Of a DNA stretch of 57,481 nt, positions 16,815-25,257 are shown in pieces (within the stretch, counting starts at the first letter, position 1; each line of letters opens with the position of its first letter). A program made the position numbers and the translations under genes. The stretch lies in assembly GCA_017456145.1 (NCBI GenBank), contig JAFTJZ010000008.1:1-57481 (forward strand), given 5' to 3'. The notes beneath the pieces are model-generated. The model did no database searches and had not been told where the DNA came from. It saw only the letters and a list, made by a program, of their open reading frames with translations. The stretch comes from Clostridia bacterium (GTDB lineage: Bacteria; Bacillota; Clostridia; Oscillospirales; CAG-272).

Positions 16815-17144
16815 TTATAGATTCGGCGATGATTCGCCGGAATCGTCTGATGGATCAGCGGCTGTGTCCGCGTGGGCAAGACGCCCCTGTCGCCGCCGTC
16901 GTTTTTGCTCGATGCGCCGCTGCCGGGTGCGCTCGATCCGCTCCTCGTGATCCTGACGGAGCGGCTTGATGCCCGCTGTCTCCAGCGCGCGTGGCCAAGG
17001 CCCCAGATGCGCCTTGATGGCGACCACCTCGTCCTCGGTAAAGTCGTCCCTGCGCGGATAGCGGGAAAGTCCGGCGGTGAGCAGTTGTTGCTGTTTTTGC
17101 TGCAGCAATGCGATGCAGGTCGCTGTGTCGTAGATGCTTTTCAT
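16815..17144 (-). CDS. Small basic protein with HNH-repeat-like segment
   Basis: A 109-residue protein, start ATG 17144 with AGGAGA upstream on the minus strand. Residues 10-60 run as a helical segment with YPRRDDFTEDEV, then AHLGPWPRALETAGIKP. This resembles the homing-endonuclease-associated (HNH_repeat) motif, whose hallmark is FGSWxxALxxAG; that motif probably binds DNA. The rest is strongly Arg/Lys-rich with a polar acidic tail. No nuclease domain is visible. It sits between a cobalamin riboswitch and the DUF4430-like lipoprotein gene, 30 bases upstream of the latter, so it may share the transcript. Function unknown. Confidence 0.6.
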   Translation of the reverse strand: MKSIYDTATCIALLQQKQQQLLTAGLSRYPRRDDFTEDEVVAIKAHLGPWPRALETAGIKPLRQDHEERIERTRQRRIEQKRRRRQGRLAHADTAADPSDDSGESSPNL

Positions 17145-17220
17145 ATGTACTTCTCCTATTGTTCTTCCCAATGAAGTGTACCAGTCGGCTACGCAGGGAT
17201 GACATGAATATTGATAACCG

Positions 17221-17353
17221 GTAGGGACCGGCGTCCTCGATGGTCCGTGATGATCGGATCTGCGTTTGTGCAAGATGGAAATTCTTGAAACGTATCAATT
17301 CGTACGTAGCCATAATGATATGCCCTCGGACCGTCCGGGAGGCCGGTCCCTAC
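17221..17353. mobile_element. MITE-like element with 26-bp inverted ends
   Basis: GTAGGGACCGGCGTCCTCG at 17221-17246 and its inverted counterpart at 17328-17353 match at about 22 of 26 positions. The 133-bp unit has no coding capacity of its own. It lies between the riboswitch terminator and the small gene, so it may be a later insertion into the leader. Confidence 0.6.
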
Positions 17354-17426
17354 AAAAACGGAGTGTGTTCGACCCGTGGTGTACTGCCGCAAATGATACG
17401 GTATCGATAAAAAAGCAAACAGAAAA

Positions 17427-17455
17427 GCCCGTCTTTCGTTGTACGAAAAACAGGC
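17427..17455 (-). terminator. Riboswitch-associated terminator
   Basis: On the minus strand GCCTGTTTTTCGT pairs with ACGAAAGACGGGC (two G-U pairs) and is followed by TTTTCTGTTTGCTTTTTT. It lies about 100 bases past the aptamer. A weaker GGGCA/TGCCC hairpin with TTTTTT precedes it at 17481-17495. Confidence 0.75.
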
Positions 17456-17551
17456 GCATCGATCTTCCGCGCATAAAAAAGGGCACAGCTTGCCCCCTGA
17501 CGGCGGAAAACGGATGCACCTTTCATACCCAAAAATGTCCGAATGTATACG

Positions 17552-17672
17552 GATCACGGCAAGTATTCCGACTTTGGTGTGCGACAGCATACTCTTTACG
17601 GCAATGGCGGTTGCGTCGGATTTTCACCGAACTTCCCTCTCATCTCCCCGTGTGGCGGGGAGAACCGTGATC
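17552..17672 (-). ncRNA. Cobalamin riboswitch
   Basis: On the minus strand the RNA opens with GATCACGG, which pairs with CCGTGATC at the other end (17552-17559). Inside are AGGGAAGTTCGGTGAAAATC (17619-17638) and CAACCGCCATTGCCGTAA in the core, and the B12-box-like AAGTCGGAATACTTGCCG before the closing stem. These are the conserved blocks of the AdoCbl class. The promoter start point coincides with the closing stem. Downstream are one or two intrinsic terminators, then the small gene and the DUF4430-like lipoprotein, which are the likely controlled genes. Confidence 0.88.
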
Positions 17673-17678
17673 ATATGT

Positions 17679-17707
17679 ATTGTAACACATCACGAGATAA
17701 ATGTCAA
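17679..17707 (-). promoter_or_regulatory. Promoter of the riboswitch transcript
   Basis: On the minus strand TTGACA, 17-base spacer, TACAAT; the +1 falls at about 17672, the first base of the aptamer closing stem. Confidence 0.88.
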
Positions 17708-17776
17708 TAGGGGATATGAAAATTTTTGAAAAAAACAAAAACCCTTCGAATTTTTTGCTTTTTTTGCATTTAACCC

Positions 17777-17805
17777 TTTACAAATCTTAAAAAAAGGTGT
17801 ATAAT
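17777..17805 (+). promoter_or_regulatory. Promoter of the amino acid ABC importer
   Basis: TTTACA, 17-base spacer, TATAAT, divergent from the riboswitch promoter about 70 bases away. Confidence 0.85.
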
Positions 17806-17861
17806 ATAACCACGAAATAATGCTTTAGCAAACTAAAGCGATAAGGAAAGGATATAATATC

Positions 17862-18680
17862 ATGAAACGTTTTACAACCCTGCTGCTCGTCATTGCGATG
17901 CTGTTTATCAGCGTTGCGGGCTTTACCTCCTGCGGTCAGACCGACGACTGGAAGACAGTCGAGGAAAAGGGCTATTTTGTTTGCGGTATCACCATGTATG
18001 CTCCCATGAACTATTTTGACGAAGATGGCAACCTGGTCGGCTTTGATACCGAATTTGCCAACGCTGTTGCCGAATATCTCGGCGTTGAGGCAAAATTCCA
18101 AGTCATCAACTGGCCCAATAAGTATATGGAGCTGGAGAGCGGTGCCATTGACCTGATCTGGAACGGCTTCACCTACGGTGAGGAGAAGGACGGCGTTTCC
18201 CGTACCGAATACGTTGATTTTACGTATGCCTATCTGGAGAATCGTCAGTGCTTGGTTACCAAGGCGGACCGTGTGAATGAGCTGAACAGCGCAGACGCAC
18301 TCAAGGGCAAGAAGGCCGTTGCCGAAGGCGGTTCCTCCGGTGAGGCGCTCGCCATTACGTTGACCGACGAGGATAAGGTCACGACCTTTACCTCGCAGGC
18401 ATCTGCGCTGATGGAGCTCAAGGCAGGCAATGCAGACTTTGCTATCATCGACTATCAGATGGCAAACGCTATGGTGGGTCAGGGTGACTACACCGATCTC
18501 GTGATCAACGAGGCGATCCAGCCCGAGAGCGAGGTTTACGCCATCGGTTGCCGTAAGGGCAGCACGATGACGGAGAAAATCAACGAGGCAATCGTGGCTC
18601 TGTACGAAAACGGCACGCTGGCAGCACTGGCAGAAAAGTACGGCCTGACCAACGATCTGGTCACCGAGTTCGGTGAGTAA
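17862..18680 (+). CDS. Polar amino acid ABC transporter, substrate-binding lipoprotein
   Basis: A 272-residue extracellular solute-binding protein of family 3. The signal peptide ends in a lipobox near FTSC (Cys 25). The two-lobed domain begins at GYFVCGITMYAPMNYFDEDG, with GFDTEFANAVAEYLG, the hinge motif DLIWNGFTYGEEK and DFAIIDYQMANAMVG. This family binds amino acids such as Gln, Glu, His, Arg or cystine; the ligand cannot be read from sequence. AAGGAAAGGA precedes the ATG. The permease gene follows after 5 bases and the ATPase after that, giving a complete importer. Confidence 0.93.
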   Translation: MKRFTTLLLVIAMLFISVAGFTSCGQTDDWKTVEEKGYFVCGITMYAPMNYFDEDGNLVGFDTEFANAVAEYLGVEAKFQVINWPNKYMELESGAIDLIWNGFTYGEEKDGVSRTEYVDFTYAYLENRQCLVTKADRVNELNSADALKGKKAVAEGGSSGEALAITLTDEDKVTTFTSQASALMELKAGNADFAIIDYQMANAMVGQGDYTDLVINEAIQPESEVYAIGCRKGSTMTEKINEAIVALYENGTLAALAEKYGLTNDLVTEFGE

Positions 18681-18685
18681 TCCCG

Positions 18686-19345
18686 ATGGATGTTTGGTCT
18701 GTTACGCTGAAACTGTTTGAAGGTTTCGGCCTGACTTGCTCACTCTTTCTTCTGACGCTGGTCTTTTCGCTCCCGCTGGGACTTGTGATCGTGTTTGGCT
18801 CCATGTCAAAATTCAAGCCGCTGTCGATCTTTTGCCGCACGGTGGTTTGGATCATTCGCGGAACACCGCTGATGCTGCAGCTTTTTGTGGTCTTTTACGT
18901 TCCCGGTATGTTGTTCAATATTCAGCTGTTTACGGGGGAAAACGGACGTTTTACCGCGGCGCTGGTGGCGTTCGTGATCAACTACGCCTGCTATTTCTCG
19001 GAGATCTACCGCGGCGGCATCGAAGGCATTCCGCGCGGACAGTACGAGGCGGCGCAGGTGCTCGGCATGACGGCAAGGGAGACCTTCTTTACTGTCATTC
19101 TGATGCAAGTCATCAAGCGTATTTTGGCACCGATCAGCAATGAGGTCATTACCTTGGTCAAGGACACCTCGCTGGCGCGTGCCATTGCCGTAGCGGAGAT
19201 CTTTTTCATCAACGAGATGGATTTCCTCTCCCGCGGCTTGATCTGGCCCATGTTCTATATCGCCGTGTTCTTCCTCCTGTTTGTCGGCGGGCTGACGCTG
19301 CTGTTCCGCTACCTTGAGAAGAAACTGTCCTATTACAGCATATAG
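18686..19345 (+). CDS. Polar amino acid ABC transporter, permease
   Basis: A 219-residue inner-membrane permease of the HisM/GlnP family with about five hydrophobic segments. The EAA loop is intact: YEAAQVLGMTARETFFTVILMQ (about 130-151). N-terminal GFGLTCSLFLLTLVFSLPLG and IIRGTPLMLQLF match the family. As the only permease in the operon it probably works as a homodimer with the next gene's ATPase and the binding protein before it. The start lies 5 bases after the previous stop, with a weak GGTGAG site inside that gene. Confidence 0.93.
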   Translation: MDVWSVTLKLFEGFGLTCSLFLLTLVFSLPLGLVIVFGSMSKFKPLSIFCRTVVWIIRGTPLMLQLFVVFYVPGMLFNIQLFTGENGRFTAALVAFVINYACYFSEIYRGGIEGIPRGQYEAAQVLGMTARETFFTVILMQVIKRILAPISNEVITLVKDTSLARAIAVAEIFFINEMDFLSRGLIWPMFYIAVFFLLFVGGLTLLFRYLEKKLSYYSI

Positions 19346-19354
19346 GAGGGTGTC

Positions 19355-20161
19355 ATGGCATTTTTGGAAATACGTAATTTGAAAAAACGGTTCGGCAGTA
19401 CGCAGGTGCTGCACGGGATCAATTTTTCGATGGAGGAGGGCGAGGCGGTCGCAGTGATCGGCTCCTCGGGCGGAGGAAAAACCACCTTCTTGCGCTGTCT
19501 GAACTTTTTGGAGATGGCAGATGAGGGAACCATCCGTATTGAGGGGGGCTTTGCCTTTGATGCGGCCGAGACCTATACCCCTGCCCAGATCCGCGCTATG
19601 CGCCTGAAGATGGGGCTGGTGTTCCAGTCGTTCAACCTTTTCCCTCAGTATACGGCGCTGGAGAATATCTATCTGCCGATGCAGCTGCGTACGATCGAGC
19701 AATTGAAAAAGGAGATTCCCAACCGACGCTCCCGCCGTGCGGCCATCAACCGCGCGCAGGAGGAGAACCGAGCCCGCGCGCAGGAGCTGCTTGCCAGTGT
19801 GGGGCTTGCGCAGAAGGCGGAAAACTACCCCTGCCAGCTCTCGGGCGGGCAGCAACAAAGAGTAGCCATAGCCCGCGCACTCTCCCAGACTCCCGCGGTG
19901 CTCTGCTTTGATGAGCCGACCAGCGCCCTTGATCCCGAGCTGACGGGCGAGGTGCTGCGCGTCATCAAGGATCTCAAGGACAAGGGCTGTACGCTGCTGG
20001 TCGTGACCCATGAGATGGAATTTGCCCGTAAGGTTGCCGACCGTGTGGTCTTTGTCGCCGACGGGCTGATCGAGGAGGAGGGAACACCCGAAGAAATCTT
20101 CCGGAATCCCCGCTCCCCAAAAACTGCTGCGTTTTTACAGCATACGGTCAATCAATTGTAA
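19355..20161 (+). CDS. Polar amino acid ABC transporter, ATP-binding protein
   Basis: A 268-residue GlnQ/HisP-type ATPase. Walker A GSSGGGKTTFLRCLN (about 35-49), Q-loop VFQSFNLFPQYTALEN, signature LSGGQQQRVAIARAL (about 163), Walker B VLCFDEPTSALDPE with the catalytic Glu, and H-loop VVTHEMEFA. Relative to GlnQ it has an insertion of about 25 residues rich in Arg and Glu between Q-loop and signature (KKEIPNRRSRRAAINRA region), seen in some clostridial members. It energises the permease just upstream. The R1 repeat follows and probably ends the transcript. Confidence 0.95.
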   Translation: MAFLEIRNLKKRFGSTQVLHGINFSMEEGEAVAVIGSSGGGKTTFLRCLNFLEMADEGTIRIEGGFAFDAAETYTPAQIRAMRLKMGLVFQSFNLFPQYTALENIYLPMQLRTIEQLKKEIPNRRSRRAAINRAQEENRARAQELLASVGLAQKAENYPCQLSGGQQQRVAIARALSQTPAVLCFDEPTSALDPELTGEVLRVIKDLKDKGCTLLVVTHEMEFARKVADRVVFVADGLIEEEGTPEEIFRNPRSPKTAAFLQHTVNQL

Positions 20162-20170
20162 TGTATAAAT

Positions 20171-20465
20171 GGGGCTGCGTCATTGGCGCAGCCCCTGCAG
20201 GTTGTCGACGAGCAGACTTGGGGCTTTGCCCCAAACCCCATTTAAGGTGCTTTTTCGAGAAAAAGCACCTTAAGAATCCTTAAAAAGCTTTTTCAAAAGG
20301 ATCATTTTATGGGTTTTCGCCCCACAGTGTTGGGTGGTGAATGCTTTGGTCTACAGTCTGTGCGCTTTTACCTGCAAAGTAGGTAAAATTGCGGTGCTTA
20401 GCCGCAAAAACAAAAACGAGGGGTGAGTTTCAAATGCAGTTTTGCATTTGACTCACCCCGTTTCC
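20171..20465 (+). repeat. Dispersed repeat R1, copy 2
   Basis: Nearly identical to 4601-4972 for the first 190 bases (GGGGCTGCG hairpin, CTTAAGGTGC hairpin, CTACAGTCTG). It resumes at a CCTGCAAAGTAGG segment and a TTTGCATTTGACTC end. The leading hairpin (20171-20195) ends the importer operon. Apart from this repeat and a TATAAT at 20566 I see nothing in the 20162-20618 gap. Confidence 0.8.
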
Positions 20466-20618
20466 TTTCGAGATAATCGGGATCCCATGCGTTGTTGTCA
20501 AACCGCAGCGCACCACGCAAACAAAAAATTCACAGAAACACCATACTTTATTCATAATACTATGCTATAATGATAAATTGTAGACTTATTTACAAACGAA
20601 ACGAGAGGGGGCTTATTT

Positions 20619-22364
20619 ATGCTGAAAAAACTCGCGGCGAGCATCCGCGAATATAAAAAAGCATCCATTCTGACACCGTTGTTTGTCTCGCTGGAGGTGG
20701 TCATCGAGTGTATCATACCGTTGCTGACCGCCGATCTGATCAATGAGATCGAGGGTGGCTGCGGGCTGGATGTCATTGCTCGTTATGGACTTTTACTGGT
20801 GCTGATGGCGGCGCTGTCGCTGACCATGGGCGTGCTGTCGGGGCATTATTGCGCCATTGCCTCGGCGGGCTTTGCCAAAAATCTGCGGCACGATCTTTTT
20901 TACCGCGTGCAGGATTTTTCCTTTACCAACATTGATAAATTTTCCACGCCGAGTCTGGTGACCAGATTGACCACCGACGTTTCCAACGTGCAGATGGCGT
21001 TTATGATGATCATCCGCACCGCCGTGCGCTGTCCGTTTATGCTGATCTTTGCTTTTGTTATGTCCATTCGTCTGGGCGGCCCGTTGGCTTGGGTGTTTGC
21101 GGTGATCATTCCCTTGTTGGCAGCGGGGTTATTTTCCATAATTTTCAAAACCATGCCGCTGTTTCGTCGCGTGTTCCGTAAGTATGACCGCCTCAACGAG
21201 TCGGTGCAGGAAAACGTCAAGGGTATGCGCGTGGTCAAATCCTTTGTCCGCGAGGAATATGAGCAGAGCAAGTTCAATACGGCAGCCAGTGACGTTCGCG
21301 ACGACTTCACCCGCGCTGAAAAGATCCTGGCGCTGAATACGCCCCTGATGCAGTTCTGCATCTATTGCTGCATGATCTGCATTTCCTTCTTCTGTGCAAA
21401 GCTTGTGATTTCGACGGGCGGTACCACGCTGGGGCTGGGTACGCTGTCGGGTATGACGACCTATTCCATGCAGATTTTGATGAGCATGATGATGGTCTCG
21501 ATGATCTTCGTTATGGTCACGATGGCGGGGGAGAGTGCCCGCCGTATCGTCGAGGTGCTGGATGAGCAGCCTACGCTGCACAACTGTGAGCAGCCTGTGT
21601 ACGATATTCCCGACGGCAGCATTGATTTTGATGGGGTCAGCTTCCGTTACAGCGAGGACGCCGAGAAGATGGCGCTTGCCAATATTGATCTGCACATTGC
21701 GTCAGGACAGACGGTCGGTATTATCGGCGGCACTGGCTCATCCAAGACCACCATGGTCAATCTGATCTCCCGCCTTTATGACGTAACCGAGGGCTCGCTG
21801 AAGGTCGGCGGGCGCGACGTGCGCGAATACGATATCGAATCCCTGCGCAACAGCGTGGCGGTGGTGCTGCAGAAGAACGTGCTTTTCTCGGGAACCATCA
21901 AGGAGAATCTGCGCTGGGGTGACCCCAATGCCTCTGACGAGGAGATGCAGCGCATCTGCCGTCTTGCCATGGCGGACGAGTTCATCCGAACCTTCCCCGA
22001 CGGATATGATACCTATATCGAACAAGGGGGTGCCAATGTGTCGGGTGGGCAAAAGCAGCGCCTTTGCATTGCACGTGCGCTGCTCAAAAAGCCCAAGATC
22101 CTGATTCTTGACGACTCCACCAGCGCCGTGGACACCCGCACCGATGCCATGATCCGCAAGGCGTTTCGCGAGGAGATTCCCGGAACGACCAAGATCATCA
22201 TTGCCCAGAGAATTTCGTCGGTGCAGGATGCCGATCTGATCGTGGTCATGGAGGGTGGCACCATCAACGGTGTTGGCAGCCATGACGAATTGCTCAAGAC
22301 CAACGACATCTATCGCGAGGTCTTCGAGTCGCAGACCAAGGGGGGAGGGGATGACAATGCCTAA
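20619..22364 (+). CDS. ABC exporter half-transporter, degenerate-site subunit (second pair)
   Basis: A 581-residue exporter subunit: six membrane helices (about 15-310) and a nucleotide-binding domain with Walker A GGTGSSKTT (about 368; Ser replaces the usual third Gly), Q-loop LQKNVLFSG, signature VSGGQKQRLC and Walker B LILDDSTSAVD (about 493) with Asp in place of the catalytic Glu. The Walker A change recurs in this branch of clostridial heterodimeric exporters. The H-loop position reads IAQRIS, so the switch His is replaced by Gln, a third sign of a degenerate site. The partner is the next gene. Substrate unknown. Confidence 0.92.
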   Translation: MLKKLAASIREYKKASILTPLFVSLEVVIECIIPLLTADLINEIEGGCGLDVIARYGLLLVLMAALSLTMGVLSGHYCAIASAGFAKNLRHDLFYRVQDFSFTNIDKFSTPSLVTRLTTDVSNVQMAFMMIIRTAVRCPFMLIFAFVMSIRLGGPLAWVFAVIIPLLAAGLFSIIFKTMPLFRRVFRKYDRLNESVQENVKGMRVVKSFVREEYEQSKFNTAASDVRDDFTRAEKILALNTPLMQFCIYCCMICISFFCAKLVISTGGTTLGLGTLSGMTTYSMQILMSMMMVSMIFVMVTMAGESARRIVEVLDEQPTLHNCEQPVYDIPDGSIDFDGVSFRYSEDAEKMALANIDLHIASGQTVGIIGGTGSSKTTMVNLISRLYDVTEGSLKVGGRDVREYDIESLRNSVAVVLQKNVLFSGTIKENLRWGDPNASDEEMQRICRLAMADEFIRTFPDGYDTYIEQGGANVSGGQKQRLCIARALLKKPKILILDDSTSAVDTRTDAMIRKAFREEIPGTTKIIIAQRISSVQDADLIVVMEGGTINGVGSHDELLKTNDIYREVFESQTKGGGDDNA

Positions 22365-24351
22365 GACAACGTCAAACGCAGCACCGGGCAAGAATCGCGG
22401 TGCAATGCCGCCCAAGCCCCGCGCCAAAAAGGGAACGCTTGGCAGACTTTTGCGCTATCTGATCAAGGATTACAAGGGACTTTTGGTTCTGGAGCTGCTT
22501 TGCATCGCGCTGTTTGCTCTGGTCAGTGTCGCACCTGCTATATACGTAGAGCAGATCGCCTCTCTGATCGAAGAGGGACTGAACACCATCAAGCAAACAG
22601 GGGCGGACAGCGCAGCGGAATATCTCGCGATCTACGAGGGGATTTCGCCGCGGCTGATCTCCACCGTGCTGACCATGATCTGCGTATATATCGTGGGTCT
22701 GATCTGCGCCTTCACCTACACGCGTCTGGGCGCGATCATCACACAGGGCTTTCTCCACAAGATGCGCAGACGTATGTTTGACCATATGCAATCCCTGCCC
22801 ATCAAATATTTTGATACCAATACCCACGGCGACATCATGTCCTATTACACCAACGACATCGATACGCTGCGCCAGTTGATCTCACAATCGCTGCCTGCTG
22901 TGTTCTCGGCATCGCTGACGCTGATCACGCTGTCCTGCATCATGATGTATTTCAGCGTATGGTTGTTCTTGGTGGTGCTTTGCGGTGTGGTTGCCATGAT
23001 CTTTGTGGCAAGAGGCGTTGGCGGACGCTCCGCGCGGTATTTCATTCAACAGCAACGCTCGCTGGCAAAGGTCGAGGGCTTTGTCGAGGAGCTGATGCAC
23101 GGGCAGAAGGTCGTCAAGGTGTTCTGCCACGAGAAACAGACCGAAAAGGACTTCGACCGCATCAATGAGCAGCTTTTCCGCGATGCCACCAGTGCACACA
23201 ATTATGCCAACATTCTCATGCCCATCATGGGGAATATCGGTAACATCATGTACGTCATTGTCGCCTTTGCGGGCGGTATGCTGCTGATCAGCGGGGTGTA
23301 TAACCTCTCCATCGGCAATCTGATAACGGGCGGCAGCGCGCTGGGGATCTCGGTGGTTGTCACCTTCCTCGGCATGACGAGACAATTCTGCCAGAACATT
23401 TCCAACGTCTCGCAGCAGATCAACTCGGTCGTCATGGCGCTTGCCGGCGCAGATCGTCTGTTCACGCTGCTGGACGAGATCCCCGAGACCGATGAGGGGT
23501 ACGTCACACTGGTCAATGCCCGCGAGGAGGACGGCAAGCTGGTCGAATGCACCGAGCGCACGGGCACTTGGGCATGGAAACATCCTCATGCGGATGGCAC
23601 AGTGACCTACACGCGGCTGTGCGGCGACGTTCGCATGGAGGGCGTGGATTTTGGTTACGTGGAGAACAAGATCGTATTGCACGATGTGACCTTGTATGCC
23701 GAGCCCGGGCAGAAGGTTGCCTTTGTCGGCGCAACGGGCGCGGGCAAGACGACCATCACCAATCTGATTAACCGATTCTACGACGTGGCAGACGGTAAGA
23801 TCCGCTACGACGGTATCAACATCAACAAGATCAAGAAGGCCGATCTGCGACGCTCGCTGGGAATCGTGCTGCAGGATGTCAACCTGTTCACAGGGACGGT
23901 CATGGACAATATTCGCTACGGTAAGCTGGACGCGACCGACGAGGAGTGTATCGCCGCGGCCAAGCTGGCGAATGCGGATGACTTTATTCGCCGTCTGCCG
24001 CAGGGTTATCAGACCATGCTGACCGGCAACGGCGCCAACCTTTCGCAGGGACAGCGGCAGTTGCTCTCTATCGCCCGCGCGGCGGTGGCTGACCCGCCCG
24101 TGATGATCATGGATGAGGCAACCTCCTCCATCGATACCCGCACCGAGGCGATCGTGCAGGCAGGAATGGATGCCTTGATGAAAGGTAGAACTGTCTTTGT
24201 CATTGCACATAGACTTTCAACCGTCCGCAACTCGGACGTCATTATGGTGCTTGACCACGGCGTCATCATCGAACGTGGCAGCCACGAAAAGCTGATCGAA
24301 GAAAAAGGTAAATATTATCAGCTCTACACCGGTGCGTTTGAGTTGGAATAA
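22357..24351 (+). CDS. ABC exporter half-transporter, catalytic subunit (second pair)
   Basis: A 664-residue partner overlapping the preceding gene by 8 bases. After a basic N-terminus (KNRGAMPPKPRAKKG) come six membrane segments and a nucleotide-binding domain: Walker A GATGAGKTT (about 457), Q-loop LQDVNLFTG, signature LSQGQRQLLS, Walker B VMIMDEATSSID with the catalytic Glu (about 582) and H-loop IAHRLS. An insert of about 40 residues with acidic and Trp residues (ERTGTWAWKHPHADG) precedes the first strand of the ATPase domain. ATG 22357 sits 8 bases after GGAGG; ATG 22351 would be only 2 bases away. Confidence 0.92.
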   Translation: MPKTTSNAAPGKNRGAMPPKPRAKKGTLGRLLRYLIKDYKGLLVLELLCIALFALVSVAPAIYVEQIASLIEEGLNTIKQTGADSAAEYLAIYEGISPRLISTVLTMICVYIVGLICAFTYTRLGAIITQGFLHKMRRRMFDHMQSLPIKYFDTNTHGDIMSYYTNDIDTLRQLISQSLPAVFSASLTLITLSCIMMYFSVWLFLVVLCGVVAMIFVARGVGGRSARYFIQQQRSLAKVEGFVEELMHGQKVVKVFCHEKQTEKDFDRINEQLFRDATSAHNYANILMPIMGNIGNIMYVIVAFAGGMLLISGVYNLSIGNLITGGSALGISVVVTFLGMTRQFCQNISNVSQQINSVVMALAGADRLFTLLDEIPETDEGYVTLVNAREEDGKLVECTERTGTWAWKHPHADGTVTYTRLCGDVRMEGVDFGYVENKIVLHDVTLYAEPGQKVAFVGATGAGKTTITNLINRFYDVADGKIRYDGININKIKKADLRRSLGIVLQDVNLFTGTVMDNIRYGKLDATDEECIAAAKLANADDFIRRLPQGYQTMLTGNGANLSQGQRQLLSIARAAVADPPVMIMDEATSSIDTRTEAIVQAGMDALMKGRTVFVIAHRLSTVRNSDVIMVLDHGVIIERGSHEKLIEEKGKYYQLYTGAFELE

Positions 24352-24366
24352 TGTGAATAATAGAAG

Positions 24367-24424
24367 GCGGGGGGAAAACTTTTTGGAAAAAGTTTTCCCC
24401 CCGCACCCTTCTTTCAAAACTTTA
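24367..24424 (+). repeat. Hairpin-tail element R2
   Basis: GGGGGGAAAACTTTTT pairs with AAAAAGTTTTCCCCCC over a 2-base loop, then the tail CGCACCCTTCTTTCAAAAC. Probably terminates the second exporter operon. Confidence 0.8.
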
Positions 24425-24477
24425 TATCAAGGGATTGGCGTTTTTTTAGCGGTTCGTTTCTGCTTTTTGAACCAATC

Positions 24478-24606
24478 GTTTGGGGTAGGGGCCCCAAAAG
24501 GAAAATAGCTCCGCTCATTCCGAATAGAACCGCTAAAAATTTTATCGATAAATTTTCAAAAGGTTTTGAGGGGGTGTGGGGGGACTTTTTTCAAAAGTCC
24601 CCCCAC
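24478..24606. repeat. GGGGTAGGGGCCCC block plus inverted R2 hairpin
   Basis: TTGGGGTAGGGGCCCCAAA (24479-24498) is followed by a segment with AGAACCGCT and then the tail and hairpin of R2 in the opposite sense (GTGGGGGGACTTTT/AAAAGTCCCCCCAC, 24576-24606). The same succession occurs around 31030-31160 and 35868-35980. Confidence 0.7.
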
Positions 24607-24627
24607 GTCGTTCCCCCTCGCCGATAT

Positions 24628-25257
24628 TCATTTGTCAATCTTCGTCTTATACACAAACCGATCAAATCGCGTGATGCCAAAGGAGCGCAGCAGCGCCTCA
24701 GATGCATCGATATCGGCCTCGGTGTTGTAGGTGGGGATGGAGGGCAGGCGCACGATGACGCGCTCTGCACCGATCAACGCAACCAAGCGCCGCAGATTTT
24801 GCAGCATCTGCGCGTTGTCACAGCCCGTGTAGCGCAGATAGATGTCGGGATTGGTATCCTTGCAGTCCACGATGAAGTAGTCAATGCACGCAGCGGCTTT
24901 TTCCACCGCCTCCCATGAGACGTTGAGTGAGGTTTCCACCCACAGCCGCCATGACGTGCCGCAAAGCTCGCGGAAACGGGCAAGATACGCAGGGCGCAGG
25001 AGCGGCTCGCCGCCGCCAAAGCAGATGCCGCCGCCCGTGGCGAGAAAGTAGAGCTGATCGATCTTGACCATGTCGTACAGCTCTTCAGGTGTCAGATCGC
25101 GCGTCTTGGTGCCCTCACGCCAGGAGTGCGGATTGAGGCAGTAGGCACAGTGCAGCGGACAACCGTAAAACGCCGCCAGCGTGGTCACCCCCTCTCCGTC
25201 CACCTCCAGACGGTGGCGAGAGATGCCGATAAAGCGGTCTTTTCCTGTACTTTCCAT
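24628..25257 (-). CDS. Radical SAM enzyme, activase-like
   Basis: A 209-residue radical SAM protein. The cluster motif is CPLHCAYC (CxxxCxxC) near residue 34, followed by CLNPHSW, as in glycyl-radical-enzyme activases and other short members. The SAM-binding GGGEP motif is present in ICFGGGEPLLRP near 78, then YFIVDCKDTNPDIYLRYTG. No extra Fe-S (SPASM) domain is present, so it is a minimal barrel. The ATG (25257) shares one base with the stop of the upstream gene (TGATG), so it is translationally coupled to a Cys-rich membrane protein. No glycyl radical enzyme lies in the window, so the partner proteins upstream are the plausible substrates; that is inference. Confidence 0.87.
   Translation of the reverse strand: MESTGKDRFIGISRHRLEVDGEGVTTLAAFYGCPLHCAYCLNPHSWREGTKTRDLTPEELYDMVKIDQLYFLATGGGICFGGGEPLLRPAYLARFRELCGTSWRLWVETSLNVSWEAVEKAAACIDYFIVDCKDTNPDIYLRYTGCDNAQMLQNLRRLVALIGAERVIVRLPSIPTYNTEADIDASEALLRSFGITRFDRFVYKTKIDK

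Noticed and set aside
17295-17519. 74-codon minus-strand frame between riboswitch and small gene
   Set aside because: It crosses both terminator hairpins and the MITE-like end and has no ribosome site.
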